DNA of 64,000 nt from JAEUMG01 sp046349315 (GTDB lineage: Bacteria; Pseudomonadota; Alphaproteobacteria; Rhizobiales; Aestuariivirgaceae). The notes below the pieces were generated by a model. The model made no database searches, was not told where the DNA came from, and was given only the letters and a program-made list of their open reading frames with translations. Each line of letters starts with the position of its first letter. The first letter of the stretch is position 1. The stretch lies in contig JAXMCQ010000012.1 of assembly GCA_046349315.1 (NCBI GenBank), positions 62,001 to 126,000 of the forward strand. Reading direction: 5' to 3'. Of the stretch, positions 43,870 to 52,632 are shown piece after piece. The translations under genes and the position numbers were made by a program.

Positions 43870-45449
43870 TGCCTGAAATGCCGCAAGCCGGTAAACACCA
43901 TGGCGATGCCGGCCTTGTCAGCCGCGGCGATGACATCGGCGTCATTCACCGAACCGCCGGGCTGGATCACCGCGGTCGCGCCGGCGGCAATCGCGGCCAG
44001 TAATCCGTCGGCAAAGGGGAAGAAGGCATCCGAGGCGACCACCGAGCCTTGCGTGAGCGGCGCCTCCGTTCCCTGCGCTGCCGCGGCTTCGGCGCTCTTG
44101 CTCGCGGCGATGCGGCTGGAATCGACGCGCGACATTTGCCCCGCACCGATGCCAACGGTTGCGCCGTCCTTGGCATAAACGATTGCATTCGACTTCACAT
44201 GCTTGGCGATGGTGAAGGCGAAGATGAGATCGGCCATTTCCGCCGCGCTTGGCTCACGCCGCGTGACAATCTTCAAAGCATCGCGGTCGAGAACAGTTGC
44301 ATCGCGCGATTGCACGAGGAAGCCGCCTGATACCGATTTGAATGTTCGCATTTCGGCTTGTGGATCGGGCAATGGATCGACGAGCAGCAAACGCAAATTC
44401 TTCTTAGCGGCAATGGTGCCGCGCGCTTCAACCGAGGCATCGGGTGCGATGATGACTTCGGTGAAGAGCTTGACGATCTCGCCGGCAGCTTCCGCATCGA
44501 TAGCGCGGTTGAAGGCGACAATGCCGCCGAACGCGCTCACCGGATCGCAGCGCAAGGCCTTGGCATAGGCCTCGGCCACGGTCTCGCCCAAGGCGACGCC
44601 GCAGGGATTGGCATGTTTGACAATGACGCAGGCCGCGGATGTTTTTGGATCGAACTCGCTGACACATTCGAGCGCGGCGTCGGCATCGTTGATGTTGTTA
44701 TAGGAGAGTTCCTTGCCCTGAATCTGGCGGGCCGCGGCAAGTCCGGTTGCACTCACGCCGCTGCGGTAGAAGGCGCCTTGTTGATGCGGGTTCTCGCCAT
44801 AACGCAATGATTGCAGAAGCCTGCCGGAAATCGTGAGACGCTCTGGCGTTGAATCGCCCAATTCGCGGGCAAACCATTGCGCGATCGCTGAATCATAGGC
44901 AGCCGTGCGGCTGAAAGCCTTGGCGGCGAGCTTGCGGCGCAATGCGATGCTGGTGCCACCTTGGTGCGCATCCATCTCGGCAATGACGGATGAGTAATCG
45001 GCAGGATCGGTGACGACCGTCAGCCAGTCGTGATTCTTGGCCGCGCTCCGGATCATCGCCGGTCCGCCAATATCGATATTCTCGATGCCCTCATCCCAGC
45101 CTTTGCCGGCGGCGATGGTTGCTTCGAAGGGATAGAGATTGACGACCAGCAGATCGATCGGCGCGATGTCGTGCGCTTCCAGAGCCTCCCGATGCGCCGG
45201 CCTGCCGCGCGCTGCGAGAAGGCCGCCATGCACCTTGGGATGCAATGTCTTGACGCGCCCGTCCATGATCTCGGGGAAATCGGTTACGGCCGAAATGTCA
45301 GTGACCTTCAAACCCAAATCGCGGAGTGCCTTGGCGGTGCCACCGGTCGAAACCAGTTCGACATCGTAGCGCTTCAATGCCAATGCGAGTTCCGCAAGAC
45401 CGGTCTTGTCGGATACGGAAATGACGGCGCGACGAATGGGATGTTGCAT
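43866..45449 (-). CDS. purH: Bifunctional AICAR transformylase / IMP cyclohydrolase PurH
   Basis: A 527-residue enzyme for the last two steps of IMP synthesis. The N-terminal methylglyoxal-synthase-like domain (RRAVISVSDKTGLAELA; ELVSTGGTAKALRDLG; MDGRVKTLHPKVHGGLLA) closes the ring. The C-terminal domain transfers the formyl group and has the catalytic KHANPCGVA. Length and motifs are standard. It lies downstream of the heparinase-like gene, separated by a structured repeat, on the same strand. Confidence 0.97.
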   Translation of the reverse strand: MQHPIRRAVISVSDKTGLAELALALKRYDVELVSTGGTAKALRDLGLKVTDISAVTDFPEIMDGRVKTLHPKVHGGLLAARGRPAHREALEAHDIAPIDLLVVNLYPFEATIAAGKGWDEGIENIDIGGPAMIRSAAKNHDWLTVVTDPADYSSVIAEMDAHQGGTSIALRRKLAAKAFSRTAAYDSAIAQWFARELGDSTPERLTISGRLLQSLRYGENPHQQGAFYRSGVSATGLAAARQIQGKELSYNNINDADAALECVSEFDPKTSAACVIVKHANPCGVALGETVAEAYAKALRCDPVSAFGGIVAFNRAIDAEAAGEIVKLFTEVIIAPDASVEARGTIAAKKNLRLLLVDPLPDPQAEMRTFKSVSGGFLVQSRDATVLDRDALKIVTRREPSAAEMADLIFAFTIAKHVKSNAIVYAKDGATVGIGAGQMSRVDSSRIAASKSAEAAAAQGTEAPLTQGSVVASDAFFPFADGLLAAIAAGATAVIQPGGSVNDADVIAAADKAGIAMVFTGLRHFRH

Positions 45450-45510
45450 GGTCTATTCGTGTTCAGTGCGTTGCCGGGCCGGCGCAACGAGATCGAACTC
45501 CCTCAACAAA

Positions 45511-45619
45511 CCTCATGGTGAGGTGCCCGCGAAGCGGGCCTCGAACCATGCCCAACAGGCAAGGCCGTGCCGTTTCGCGCCCTTCGAGGCATCGCTTTGC
45601 GATGCACCTCAGGGCGAGG
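45511..45619. repeat. Complex intergenic palindrome between heparinase-like gene and purH
   Basis: The ends TGAGGTGC (about 45519-45526) and GCACCTCA (about 45604-45611) can pair. Inside lie CCTCGAA with TTCGAGG and two small hairpins, GCCCGCGAAGCGGGC and GCATCGCTTTGCGATGC. The whole could fold as a branched structure of about 110 bases. The motif CCTCATGGTGAGG resembles a repeat often seen between genes of Rhizobiales. The rest of 45450-45689 has no supported gene. Confidence 0.65.
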
Positions 45620-45689
45620 CGAGAAAGAGGCGGTCTCAGAGCGACATGCCCTGAAGCGCAGGCCATAGCATGTTTGCGCGGTGGGTCTA

Positions 45690-47345
45690 TCAGAAAGGCA
45701 GGCTTGCCGTTTCGGCCGTTTCGGAATTGCCGGGTGCGCGTTTGTCGATGCGCTTGAAGGCCCAGTTGATCCGGTCGCTATGGCCGATTTCGCCGGTCAA
45801 TACGATCTGCTGGCTTTGGCGCGGGGCAGCCTGGCCGAAGAGATAGACACTTTCCTCAAGCAAGGGCGAGGCGCCGCGGGCCGAGAAGCGCCAGCCATTG
45901 CGGTTGGGCAGGAGCAGCAAAACGCTCTCGCCATCCTTGGATAATGTCGCCTTGAGGGAAGGGTGGAGGTGGAAGCGGATCGCGAAGCGGCCGCCCTGGT
46001 TTGCTCCGCCCGTCAAGGGCCGGATGCGATCCTCGCCGCGCAGGTCGGCGCCGGTCTTGCCGAGATAGATGTCGCGCTCGTGAATGACGTTTGCTGCCGC
46101 GGCCGGGCCGTCTTGCCAGCCGCGCAGGATGCTGCCCTCGCCCATTACCGAAAGCTTGGCCTCGGCGCGGAGGGCGGGCGTGGACTTGCGCCAGCGGCTC
46201 CTGCGCTGTCCGGAGATACAATCGGCCAGGCTCAAGGTGCTGTGGGCGGCCGTGTCGGCGGTGGCGCGCGACCAGGCTTCATTGGCGATCAATGGCTCGC
46301 CGCAATTGACGATAATCCGATGCGCGCCGTCGGAGAATTCGAAGGCGAGCGGGCCGGCACAGCGAACCGGTGTGCCGCAATCGGCGAGAACCAGTGAGGG
46401 TCCATGAGCCAGGCGGCAGAAACCGGTATGCGGGGCCTGGGTGAGGGGGCTGCCGGCCGCCGTGTCGGCATCGATGATGCTTGCAACATCGGCCAGCATT
46501 GGCCCGGGGGCGCCCTGGAAAGCCGAGAGCCCGCCATCGCCATGAGTGAAGAAGCGCAGCATCGGCGTCATGCGCTCGACCGCGGCATTGAGCCTTGGTG
46601 GGATGACGCGATGATTGGTCCACAAGGCGCGGCGCAACGGGATCAGATCGAGAAGCAGGCTGACAATGCGTGCCGGATTGCGCGAGATATGGCCGCCATC
46701 GGGGAGTATCTGCTGGTCGAGTTCGGATTCGAGCTTGGCGTAAGCGCCATCGCGATAGGCGGAAAGCCCGCCCAGCCCAGTCACCGCATAGGCACAGGCG
46801 ATCGCCACGTCGAGCTTTTCGTCGCTGGTCTTGCCGCGCCCCTGGAGAGCCCGCCATTCCCGGCGCATGTGGCTGAAGAAGACAGCGAGGAATTCGACCG
46901 GTGCGTTTTCGGTCAGCATGCGGCCATGGCCGACAAGCGAGATCAACCGGCGCGCCCGTGTCAGGATCAGATCTTCGGCCGGCACCGGCAGGGTCTTCGC
47001 CGCGAGCAATTGCGCGCACAGGGCGCGCGCGAAGACGCGGTGCAACTCACGTCCGTCGGCTTCGAGATGGGCAAGCCAGGTGAGGCCGTGAAATTCGCGG
47101 CGCCAGGCCGGCGGACCGTCGGCGCGGGAGAGTTCCCAGGCATTCTCGAGCCTGACATCGGCGCCGGCTAGCTTGAAGTGCCCGCGATAGAAGTCGCGCG
47201 CTGTCTCGGGCGAGCCGCGGCGGAGCGGAATAATCGGCAGTTCGAGGCGCTGGATATCCGGCCCGGCAAAGGCCTGAGCCAGCCGTGCCAAAGGCGAGGC
47301 TGAGAACCCGGAGGCCGTGCCATCGATCGATCCAACACGCTGCAT
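45690..47345 (-). CDS. Heparinase II/III-like family protein
   Basis: A 551-residue protein. An alpha-helical toroid-like N-terminal half (FHGLTWLAHLEADGRELHRVFA, DGGHISRNPARIVSLLLDL) precedes a beta-sandwich C-terminal half (TLSLADCISG, RFAIRFHLHPSLKATLSKDG). This is the heparinase II/III family layout. The family includes polysaccharide lyases, but in Rhizobiales this copy regularly sits between rsmB and purH and its substrate is unknown. It starts 80 bases after the rsmB stop. Lacking a signal peptide, it may be cytoplasmic, which is odd for a lyase of secreted glycans. Confidence 0.82.
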   Translation of the reverse strand: MQRVGSIDGTASGFSASPLARLAQAFAGPDIQRLELPIIPLRRGSPETARDFYRGHFKLAGADVRLENAWELSRADGPPAWRREFHGLTWLAHLEADGRELHRVFARALCAQLLAAKTLPVPAEDLILTRARRLISLVGHGRMLTENAPVEFLAVFFSHMRREWRALQGRGKTSDEKLDVAIACAYAVTGLGGLSAYRDGAYAKLESELDQQILPDGGHISRNPARIVSLLLDLIPLRRALWTNHRVIPPRLNAAVERMTPMLRFFTHGDGGLSAFQGAPGPMLADVASIIDADTAAGSPLTQAPHTGFCRLAHGPSLVLADCGTPVRCAGPLAFEFSDGAHRIIVNCGEPLIANEAWSRATADTAAHSTLSLADCISGQRRSRWRKSTPALRAEAKLSVMGEGSILRGWQDGPAAAANVIHERDIYLGKTGADLRGEDRIRPLTGGANQGGRFAIRFHLHPSLKATLSKDGESVLLLLPNRNGWRFSARGASPLLEESVYLFGQAAPRQSQQIVLTGEIGHSDRINWAFKRIDKRAPGNSETAETASLPF

Positions 47346-47425
47346 GGTGCCGGCGTGACCTTTTCGAACTGAGCCGTGACGGAATGGATTGCCGGTATTT
47401 AGCGGGCCATAGGGTTAACAAATCT

Positions 47426-48742
47426 CTAAGAGACGGCCCCGTTGCGCAGCCGCGCGGCAAAGAAGCCGTCGAGGCCCTTTTCAGGCCCGATCGCCATGCC
47501 GGGGTGAATGCGCAAGTCTCCATTTTCATGGATGAATTGACTTTGGCCGCCGATCTCGGCGGGATTGACCGGCACTCTGCCATATTCTTCGTGGCGTTTC
47601 AGGAAGCGGTCGATCTGGCGCTCGCCCTCTTCGGGTTCGAGCGAGCAGGTGCAGTAGACGAGAAGTCCCCTGGGCTTGAGCCAAGTCGAAGCGTGATCGA
47701 GCATTGCCGCCTGGAGCTTGGCAAGTTCGGCAATCTGCTCTCCAGATTTCACGTAGGGCAGATCAGGATGGCGGCGGATCGTCCCCGTCGCCGAACAGGG
47801 CGCATCGAGCAAGATCGCGTCGAACTTCTGGTCGGGCTCCCATGTCATCATGTCGGCTGCTATGCCGCGGCAGGAAAGCGTGAGCCGCGCCATGTTCTCT
47901 TCGAGACGCTTGAGGCGTTCAGCATTGCTGTCGACGGCGGTGACGATCGCACCGCGTGCGGCAAGCTGCACGGTCTTGCCGCCGGGTGCAGCGCAGAGAT
48001 CGACAACGCGCTTGTCCTTCACATCGCCCAGTAATCGCGCAGGCAGAGCGGCGGCGGCATCCTGCACCCACCACGCACCATCGGAAAATCCCGGCAGTTC
48101 GGTTATCGCGGTCGCATTGTTCCGTAAACGGATCGTATCCGTTGGAAGTAACGTGCCGCCGAGTCGCGACGCCCAGCCCGCCGCATCCGACTTCACGCTG
48201 ATATCGAGCGGCGCTTCTTCGAGATGGGCCTTTGCGATAAGGTAGGCGGTTGCCTCGCCATAAGTTTTGATCCAGCGCTTCCACAGCCAATCGGGCGTGT
48301 TGAGCTTGAGCGCAGTTTCGTCCGCGGGCGGCGCCGATGCGACGCGGCGCAGCACCGCGTTGATCAGGCCGGCAAAATGCTTGGCCTTCAGATCGGCATG
48401 GGCAAGCGCTACCGATTGATTGATTGCCGCATGGGCCGGCACATCGAGGAAGCGCAATTGCACCGTCCCAAGCAGGAGGATGAGCGCTGCTGCGCCGGAT
48501 GATTTGGGTAGCGGCTTTTGCAGGAAGGGCGCAAGCATTGCCTCGGCCTCGCCCTTGCGCCGCAGGGCCGTTGCCACAAGTGCATGCGCAAAGGCGCGGT
48601 CGCGGCCCTCGAGCTTCGCGAATGCGGTCTTCGGATCGTCGAGCAGATCGTCAAGCGGGCGACGGCCGCGCAATACTCCCTCGAGGAGTTCAAGCGCGGC
48701 CGATCTTGCTGCGTCCTGCTGGTGAGGCCGTTTCAGCCCCAT
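47426..48742 (-). CDS. rsmB: 16S rRNA m5C967 methyltransferase RsmB
   Basis: A 438-residue SAM-dependent RNA methyltransferase. The NusB-like N-terminal domain (about residues 5-135) precedes the Rossmann domain: VVDLCAAPGGKTVQLAA for SAM, LDAPCSATGTIRRHPDL with the release cysteine and LLVYCTCSLEPEE with the catalytic cysteine. The ATG at 48742 lies inside the last codons of htpX, so the two genes overlap by ten bases; a GTG at 48775 is an alternative. It modifies C967 of 16S rRNA. Confidence 0.92.
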   Translation of the reverse strand: MGLKRPHQQDAARSAALELLEGVLRGRRPLDDLLDDPKTAFAKLEGRDRAFAHALVATALRRKGEAEAMLAPFLQKPLPKSSGAAALILLLGTVQLRFLDVPAHAAINQSVALAHADLKAKHFAGLINAVLRRVASAPPADETALKLNTPDWLWKRWIKTYGEATAYLIAKAHLEEAPLDISVKSDAAGWASRLGGTLLPTDTIRLRNNATAITELPGFSDGAWWVQDAAAALPARLLGDVKDKRVVDLCAAPGGKTVQLAARGAIVTAVDSNAERLKRLEENMARLTLSCRGIAADMMTWEPDQKFDAILLDAPCSATGTIRRHPDLPYVKSGEQIAELAKLQAAMLDHASTWLKPRGLLVYCTCSLEPEEGERQIDRFLKRHEEYGRVPVNPAEIGGQSQFIHENGDLRIHPGMAIGPEKGLDGFFAARLRNGAVS

Positions 48743-49647
48743 GGGCCGGAACGTTCGCTCGGCCGATTGGTCCACGGTCCTTCCGGTGCCATGGCGCCCA
48801 TGCCGGCAAGCTCCTGGTCCATCTGCATCAAGGCATCGATGCGGTTCTCGGTGGCGGGGTGCGTCGAAAAGAGATTGTCCATGCGCGCGCCCGACAAAGG
48901 ATTGATGATGAACATATGGGCGGTCGCCGGGTTCGCCTCGGCGGTCTGGTTCTCAACGCGGTGGGCAAGCCCTGAGATCTTGTTCAAAGCGGAAGCGAGC
49001 GCGCGCGGCTGGCCGGAAATCTCAGCGCCCAGGCGGTCGGCGGAATATTCGCGGGTGCGGCTGATCGCCATCTGCACGATCATCGCGGCAAGCGGGGCCA
49101 AGATCATGAGCAGGATCGTACCGATCGCGCCCAGGCCGTTATTACGATCGCGGCCGCCGAAGAACATTGCAAAATTGGCGAGCATCGAAATCGCGCCGGC
49201 AATGGTCGCGGTGATCGTCATGGTCAGCGTGTCGCGATTCTTCACATGTGCGAGCTCGTGCGCCATGACGCCTTCGATTTCGTCGCGCGAAAGATTCTGC
49301 AATAGACCAGTGGTCGCAGCGACGGCGGCGTTCTCAGGATTGCGGCCGGTGGCGAAGGCGTTGGGCTGCGGATTGTCCATGATATAGAGCTTGGGCATCG
49401 GCAGGCCGGCACGCTTCGAAAGCTCGGCGATCATGTCATAGAATTCCGGCGCCTGGGCGCGGTCGACCTGGCGCGCGCCATGCATGCGCAAGACCATCTT
49501 GTCGGAATTCCAGTAGCTGAAGAAGTTCATGCCGACGGAGACGACGAGGGCGATCAGCATGCCCGTCTGGCCGCCGAGCAGATAGCCGATGGCGAGGAAC
49601 AGCGCGGTCATGCCGGCAAGCAGCAACCCGGTGCGCATGATGTTCAT
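48733..49647 (-). CDS. htpX: Membrane zinc metalloprotease HtpX
   Basis: A 304-residue heat-shock protease of the inner membrane. Two N-terminal hydrophobic helices, the zinc site MAHELAHVKNRD (HExxH) and the third ligand Glu in SRTREYSADRLG are present, along with two further hydrophobic segments. It degrades damaged membrane proteins together with FtsH. The ATG at 49647 follows AAGGAGG nine bases upstream. The first gene of htpX-rsmB-heparinase-purH. Confidence 0.94.
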   Translation of the reverse strand: MNIMRTGLLLAGMTALFLAIGYLLGGQTGMLIALVVSVGMNFFSYWNSDKMVLRMHGARQVDRAQAPEFYDMIAELSKRAGLPMPKLYIMDNPQPNAFATGRNPENAAVAATTGLLQNLSRDEIEGVMAHELAHVKNRDTLTMTITATIAGAISMLANFAMFFGGRDRNNGLGAIGTILLMILAPLAAMIVQMAISRTREYSADRLGAEISGQPRALASALNKISGLAHRVENQTAEANPATAHMFIINPLSGARMDNLFSTHPATENRIDALMQMDQELAGMGAMAPEGPWTNRPSERSGPWG

Positions 49648-49688
49648 CTTGGGCGGCCTCCTTGAACCGCATCAAACCATGAGCCTAT

Positions 49689-49901
49689 ATGGTATCGGAC
49701 CCCGCAACATCAACTCCGGTGCCGATGCCCGAACGCGATCCATCCAAGCTTCCTGCCGCAGCGCAACGCGCCCTTGCCGAAGCGCAAGCGCGGCGCGAAC
49801 AGACGAAGCCTCCGGCGCCGAAGGAAGTTAACGGTCCGGCCGGACCGGAGCCGACGCGCTATGGGGATTGGGAGCGCAAGGGGATCGCCAGCGATTTTTG
49901 A
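49689..49901 (+). CDS. DUF1674 / SdhAF4-like small protein
   Basis: A 70-residue protein whose C-terminus, KEVNGPAGPEPTRYGDWERK followed by GIASDF, is the DUF1674 signature. Eukaryotic members (SdhAF4) protect flavinated SdhA during assembly of succinate dehydrogenase, and bacterial members are presumed to act similarly. The N-terminal part is Ala/Pro-rich and probably disordered. It diverges from htpX (41 bases) and is followed by a small hairpin. Confidence 0.85.
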   Translation: MVSDPATSTPVPMPERDPSKLPAAAQRALAEAQARREQTKPPAPKEVNGPAGPEPTRYGDWERKGIASDF

Positions 49902-49908
49902 TTTGTCC

Positions 49909-49926
49909 TCTCCCGCAGGCGGGAGA
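49909..49926. terminator. Hairpin between convergent DUF1674 and gluQ genes
   Basis: TCTCCCGC and GCGGGAGA face each other with only AG between them, so the effective loop takes up the innermost pairs. It lies in the 28-base gap between two convergent stops and could serve either gene. No U-tract is clear. Confidence 0.4.
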
Positions 49927-49929
49927 AGA

Positions 49930-50745
49930 CTAGAACGCCAACTCCCTTCGGATCTCCGCAGGTGTGACGCCTGCATCGCGCAAGCTAGCGAGAGAGCGGT
50001 CGCCGGCACTCTTCGACAATTTGCGCCCCGCTTCATCGCCGATAAGCCGGTGATGCCGGTAAAGCGGCACCGGCAATCCGAGGAGTTCCTGCAAGAGACG
50101 ATGGATCGCGGTCGCGGCGAAGAGATCGCGGCCGCGTACCACATGCGTAATGTCCTGCAACGCATCATCGACGACGACGGCAATGTGATAGCTCGTAGCG
50201 ATATCGCGGCGCGCGAGGATGACATCGCCCCAGGCCGAAGGATCGGCAATGATTTCGCCTTCGCCAAGCTCGGTGAAAGCCAGTGGCGCATGCACCAGCG
50301 CGCAAGCCTTCGCCATGTCGAGGCGCAACGCATGCGGCTCATCGCGCGAACGTAACGTTTCGCGGCAGGTGCCGGGATAAAGCGGCTGTCCTTCCGGATC
50401 ACACAGATGCGGACCAGCCGCTTCGGCAATGTCGCGGCGCGAGCAGGTACAAGGATAGAGCAGTCCAAGCGCATCGAGCCTCGCCAGCGCGTCGCGATAG
50501 TCACCCATATGCCGGCTCTGGAACCGCACCGGCTCCTCCCACAGCAAGCCCAGCCAGGCGAGGTCTTCGAGACAGGCTCGCGCCAATGCTTCCGTGCAGC
50601 GGATCGTGTCGATATCCTCGATCCGCACCAGAAACCGGCCGCCCGCGGCCTTCGCCTCGCGCTCGTTCAGCAGCGCCGAATAAGCATGGCCCAAATGCAG
50701 TCGCCCATTGGGGCTCGGGGCAAAGCGGAAGGCCGGTGTCAGCAT
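49930..50745 (-). CDS. gluQ: Glutamyl-Q tRNA(Asp) synthetase GluQ
   Basis: A 271-residue truncated glutamyl-tRNA synthetase that attaches Glu to the queuosine of tRNA(Asp). It has the class I motifs HLGH (in RFAPSPNGRLHLGHAYSAL) and KLSKS, the RIEDID segment and zinc-type cysteines in YPCTCSRRD, but lacks the anticodon-binding domain, which explains its short length. The ATG at 50745 starts MLTPAFRFAPSPNG, at the expected distance from the first motif. It diverges from the glycosylase gene. Confidence 0.92.
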   Translation of the reverse strand: MLTPAFRFAPSPNGRLHLGHAYSALLNEREAKAAGGRFLVRIEDIDTIRCTEALARACLEDLAWLGLLWEEPVRFQSRHMGDYRDALARLDALGLLYPCTCSRRDIAEAAGPHLCDPEGQPLYPGTCRETLRSRDEPHALRLDMAKACALVHAPLAFTELGEGEIIADPSAWGDVILARRDIATSYHIAVVVDDALQDITHVVRGRDLFAATAIHRLLQELLGLPVPLYRHHRLIGDEAGRKLSKSAGDRSLASLRDAGVTPAEIRRELAF

Positions 50746-50782
50746 GGGTCAGGGTCTTGCGATAGGCGCGGTGTTTCGTCAA

Positions 50783-51436
50783 ATGCCAGTCATGTACCGC
50801 ACCGTCGACACTGCCGATGACATGGCCGAAGGCATTGCGCATCTCGCCGGCCGCCATCCGCGCTTCGGCGAGATCGCCGCGCGCCTCGGGCCGCCGGCCT
50901 TGCGGCGCGCAGCCCCGGGGCTCGAAGGTCTGTTGCGCATCATCACCGACCAGATGATCTCGCTCCAGGCGGGGGCGGCGATCTGGCGGCGGATCGAGGC
51001 GGAGGTCGCCCCCTTCGAGCCCAAGACCGTCATGCGAAAACGCGAGGCGACCTGGCTCCGGCTCGGCCTGTCGCGGGCCAAGGCCCGTAGCTTCAAGGCG
51101 CTCGCCCAGGCGGTCGAAACCGGCGCCGTGCCGCTCGAGCGCTTCCCGGCCATGAGCGATGCCGAAATCTTCACTAGCCTTACCGCCGTGCCCGGCATCG
51201 GACGCTGGACGGTCGAGATCTATCTCCTCGCCAATCTGGGGCGCGGCGATGTCTGGCCGGCGGGCGACCTCGCCCTGCAGATCGCCGCCCATGACGCTTT
51301 CGGGCTCGAGGCCCGGCCCAACGAAGCCCGGATGCGGGCCCTGTCGGAGCCCTGGCAGCCCTGGCGGGCGGTGGCGGCGCGGCTCCTTTGGGCGCATTAC
51401 CGCTCCTTGCGCAACATGCCGCAGGTCGTCGATTGA
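50783..51436 (+). CDS. DNA-3-methyladenine glycosylase II (AlkA-type, HhH-GPD)
   Basis: A 217-residue base-excision repair enzyme. The helix-hairpin-helix is LTAVPGIGRWTVEIYLLANLG, followed by the catalytic Asp in VWPAGDLALQ. The helix LEGLLRIITDQMISLQAGAAIW is also typical of AlkA. It removes alkylated purines from DNA. The start is uncertain: ATGs at 50783 and 50792 are both possible and no strong ribosome site is visible, whereas the longer frame to 50708 overlaps gluQ. Confidence 0.88.
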   Translation: MPVMYRTVDTADDMAEGIAHLAGRHPRFGEIAARLGPPALRRAAPGLEGLLRIITDQMISLQAGAAIWRRIEAEVAPFEPKTVMRKREATWLRLGLSRAKARSFKALAQAVETGAVPLERFPAMSDAEIFTSLTAVPGIGRWTVEIYLLANLGRGDVWPAGDLALQIAAHDAFGLEARPNEARMRALSEPWQPWRAVAARLLWAHYRSLRNMPQVVD

Positions 51437-51543
51437 GGGACTTCACATTGGTGTCATACCAGATGTAGTATTGTGACAACCGAGCCCGAAGGAGACGTCT
51501 CAAAACTCAGCACGCCACCATATCGCCGGAAGCCTGTCCCGCC

Positions 51544-52065
51544 TTGGTCCTCAATGCGGATTTTCGGCCTCTGAGCTATTATCCGCTCTCCCTGTGGAGC
51601 TGGCAGGACACGATCAAGGCGGTCTTCCTCGACCGCGTGAACATCGTGTCCGAATATGATCGCGTGGTGCGAAGCCCGAGTTTCGAGTTCCGCCTGCCGA
51701 GCGTCGTGTCGCTCAAGACCTTCGTCAAGCCGGCGCGCATTCCTGCTTTCACCCGGTTCAACGTCTTCCTGCGCGATCGCTTCACCTGCCAGTATTGCGG
51801 CGCCCATGACGATCTCACCTTCGATCACGTGCTGCCGCGCTCCAAGGGCGGGCACACGACCTGGGACAATGTCGTCACCGCCTGCTCGCCCTGCAATCTC
51901 ATGAAGGGCGGCTACCTGCCGCACCAGATCCACATGTTCCCGGCGCACAAGCCGGCGCGCCCGACGGTCAGTCAGCTCCATGCCAATGGCCGGCACTTCC
52001 CGCCCAACTACCTGCATGAAAGCTGGCAGGACTATCTCTACTGGGATACCGAACTCGAGCCGTAG
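51544..52065 (+). CDS. HNH endonuclease
   Basis: A 173-residue HNH protein with a CQYCG...CSPCN zinc pair enclosing DLTFDHVLPRSKGG and WDNVVTACSPCNLMKGG. The N-terminal block LNADFRPLSYYPLSLWSWQD is conserved in a chromosomal, apparently non-mobile HNH family of alphaproteobacteria, of unknown role. The only canonical start in the open frame is a TTG at 51544. A good AAGGAG at 51489-51494 faces a CTC codon at 51499, so the true N-terminus may be about 15 residues longer with a non-standard or altered start. Confidence 0.82.
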   Translation: MVLNADFRPLSYYPLSLWSWQDTIKAVFLDRVNIVSEYDRVVRSPSFEFRLPSVVSLKTFVKPARIPAFTRFNVFLRDRFTCQYCGAHDDLTFDHVLPRSKGGHTTWDNVVTACSPCNLMKGGYLPHQIHMFPAHKPARPTVSQLHANGRHFPPNYLHESWQDYLYWDTELEP

Positions 52066-52080
52066 CGTCTCGCTCTCTCC

Positions 52081-52164
52081 GTCACCCCAGCGAAAGCTGG
52101 GGTCCCCTGAATCATTTCCGCCAGCGGCACCGCGTCAGGGGATGCCAGCTTTCGCTGGCATGAC
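52081..52164. repeat. Intergenic inverted repeat of the GAAA-loop type
   Basis: The arms 52081-52110 and 52135-52164 are imperfect reverse complements (26 of 30). The changes are compensated inside each arm: CCCCAGC-GAAA-GCTGGGG in one, TGCCAGC-TTTC-GCTGGCA in the other. It is the same type of element as at 30444-30540. It lies between the convergent HNH and DUF1801 genes. Confidence 0.75.
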
Positions 52165-52181
52165 GATGAAGTATGTCGGAA

Positions 52182-52574
52182 CTACTTCCCCTTCTTCTTC
52201 TTCTTATTCGCCGCAACGCCTGCGCGCACCAGCGCCTTGAACGCCGTCTCGTCGATCTTGTCGCCTTCGCTTATATCGATCGCGCGCCTGACATTGCCTT
52301 CGAGGCTCGCATTGAAGAGCCGCTTCGGATCGTCGAGCGCTGCGCCCTTGGCGAAGGTCAACTTCACCACCGCCTTGTAGGTCTCGCCCGTGCAGATGAT
52401 GCCATCATGCTCGAACACCGGGACGCCGCGCCACTTCCACGTCTCGACCACATCGGGGTCGGCCTCGTGGATGAGCTTCCTCATCCGCGCCAATGTCGCG
52501 CCACGCCAGTCGCCAAGCTCCTCGATCCGCCTGTCGATCAGCGCTGAGGCCTCATCCGTCTCGTTCTTCGGCAT
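52182..52574 (-). CDS. DUF1801 domain protein
   Basis: A 130-residue protein of the YdhG/DUF1801 fold: GDWRGATLARMRKLIHEADPDVVETWKWRGVPVFEHDG and VKLTFAKGAALDDPKRLFN. The C-terminus is a Lys run (ANKKKKKGK). Function is unknown; the fold resembles frataxin-like and iron-binding proteins. AAGGA precedes two adjacent ATGs; I use the one at 52574 (seven-base spacing). Confidence 0.75.
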   Translation of the reverse strand: MPKNETDEASALIDRRIEELGDWRGATLARMRKLIHEADPDVVETWKWRGVPVFEHDGIICTGETYKAVVKLTFAKGAALDDPKRLFNASLEGNVRRAIDISEGDKIDETAFKALVRAGVAANKKKKKGK

Positions 52575-52593
52575 CATCAATTCCTTCAGACAC

Positions 52594-52613
52594 TCCCTCC
52601 CCTAGGGGAGGGA
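52594..52613. terminator. Perfect palindrome downstream of the alpha/beta hydrolase gene
   Basis: A 20-base palindrome, TCCCTCCC-CTAG-GGGAGGGA, lies 19 bases after the hydrolase stop and just upstream of the DUF1801 gene. It could end the hydrolase transcript, although no U-tract follows. Confidence 0.45.
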
Positions 52614-52632
52614 CAAAGTGTGGGGGTCCGGG

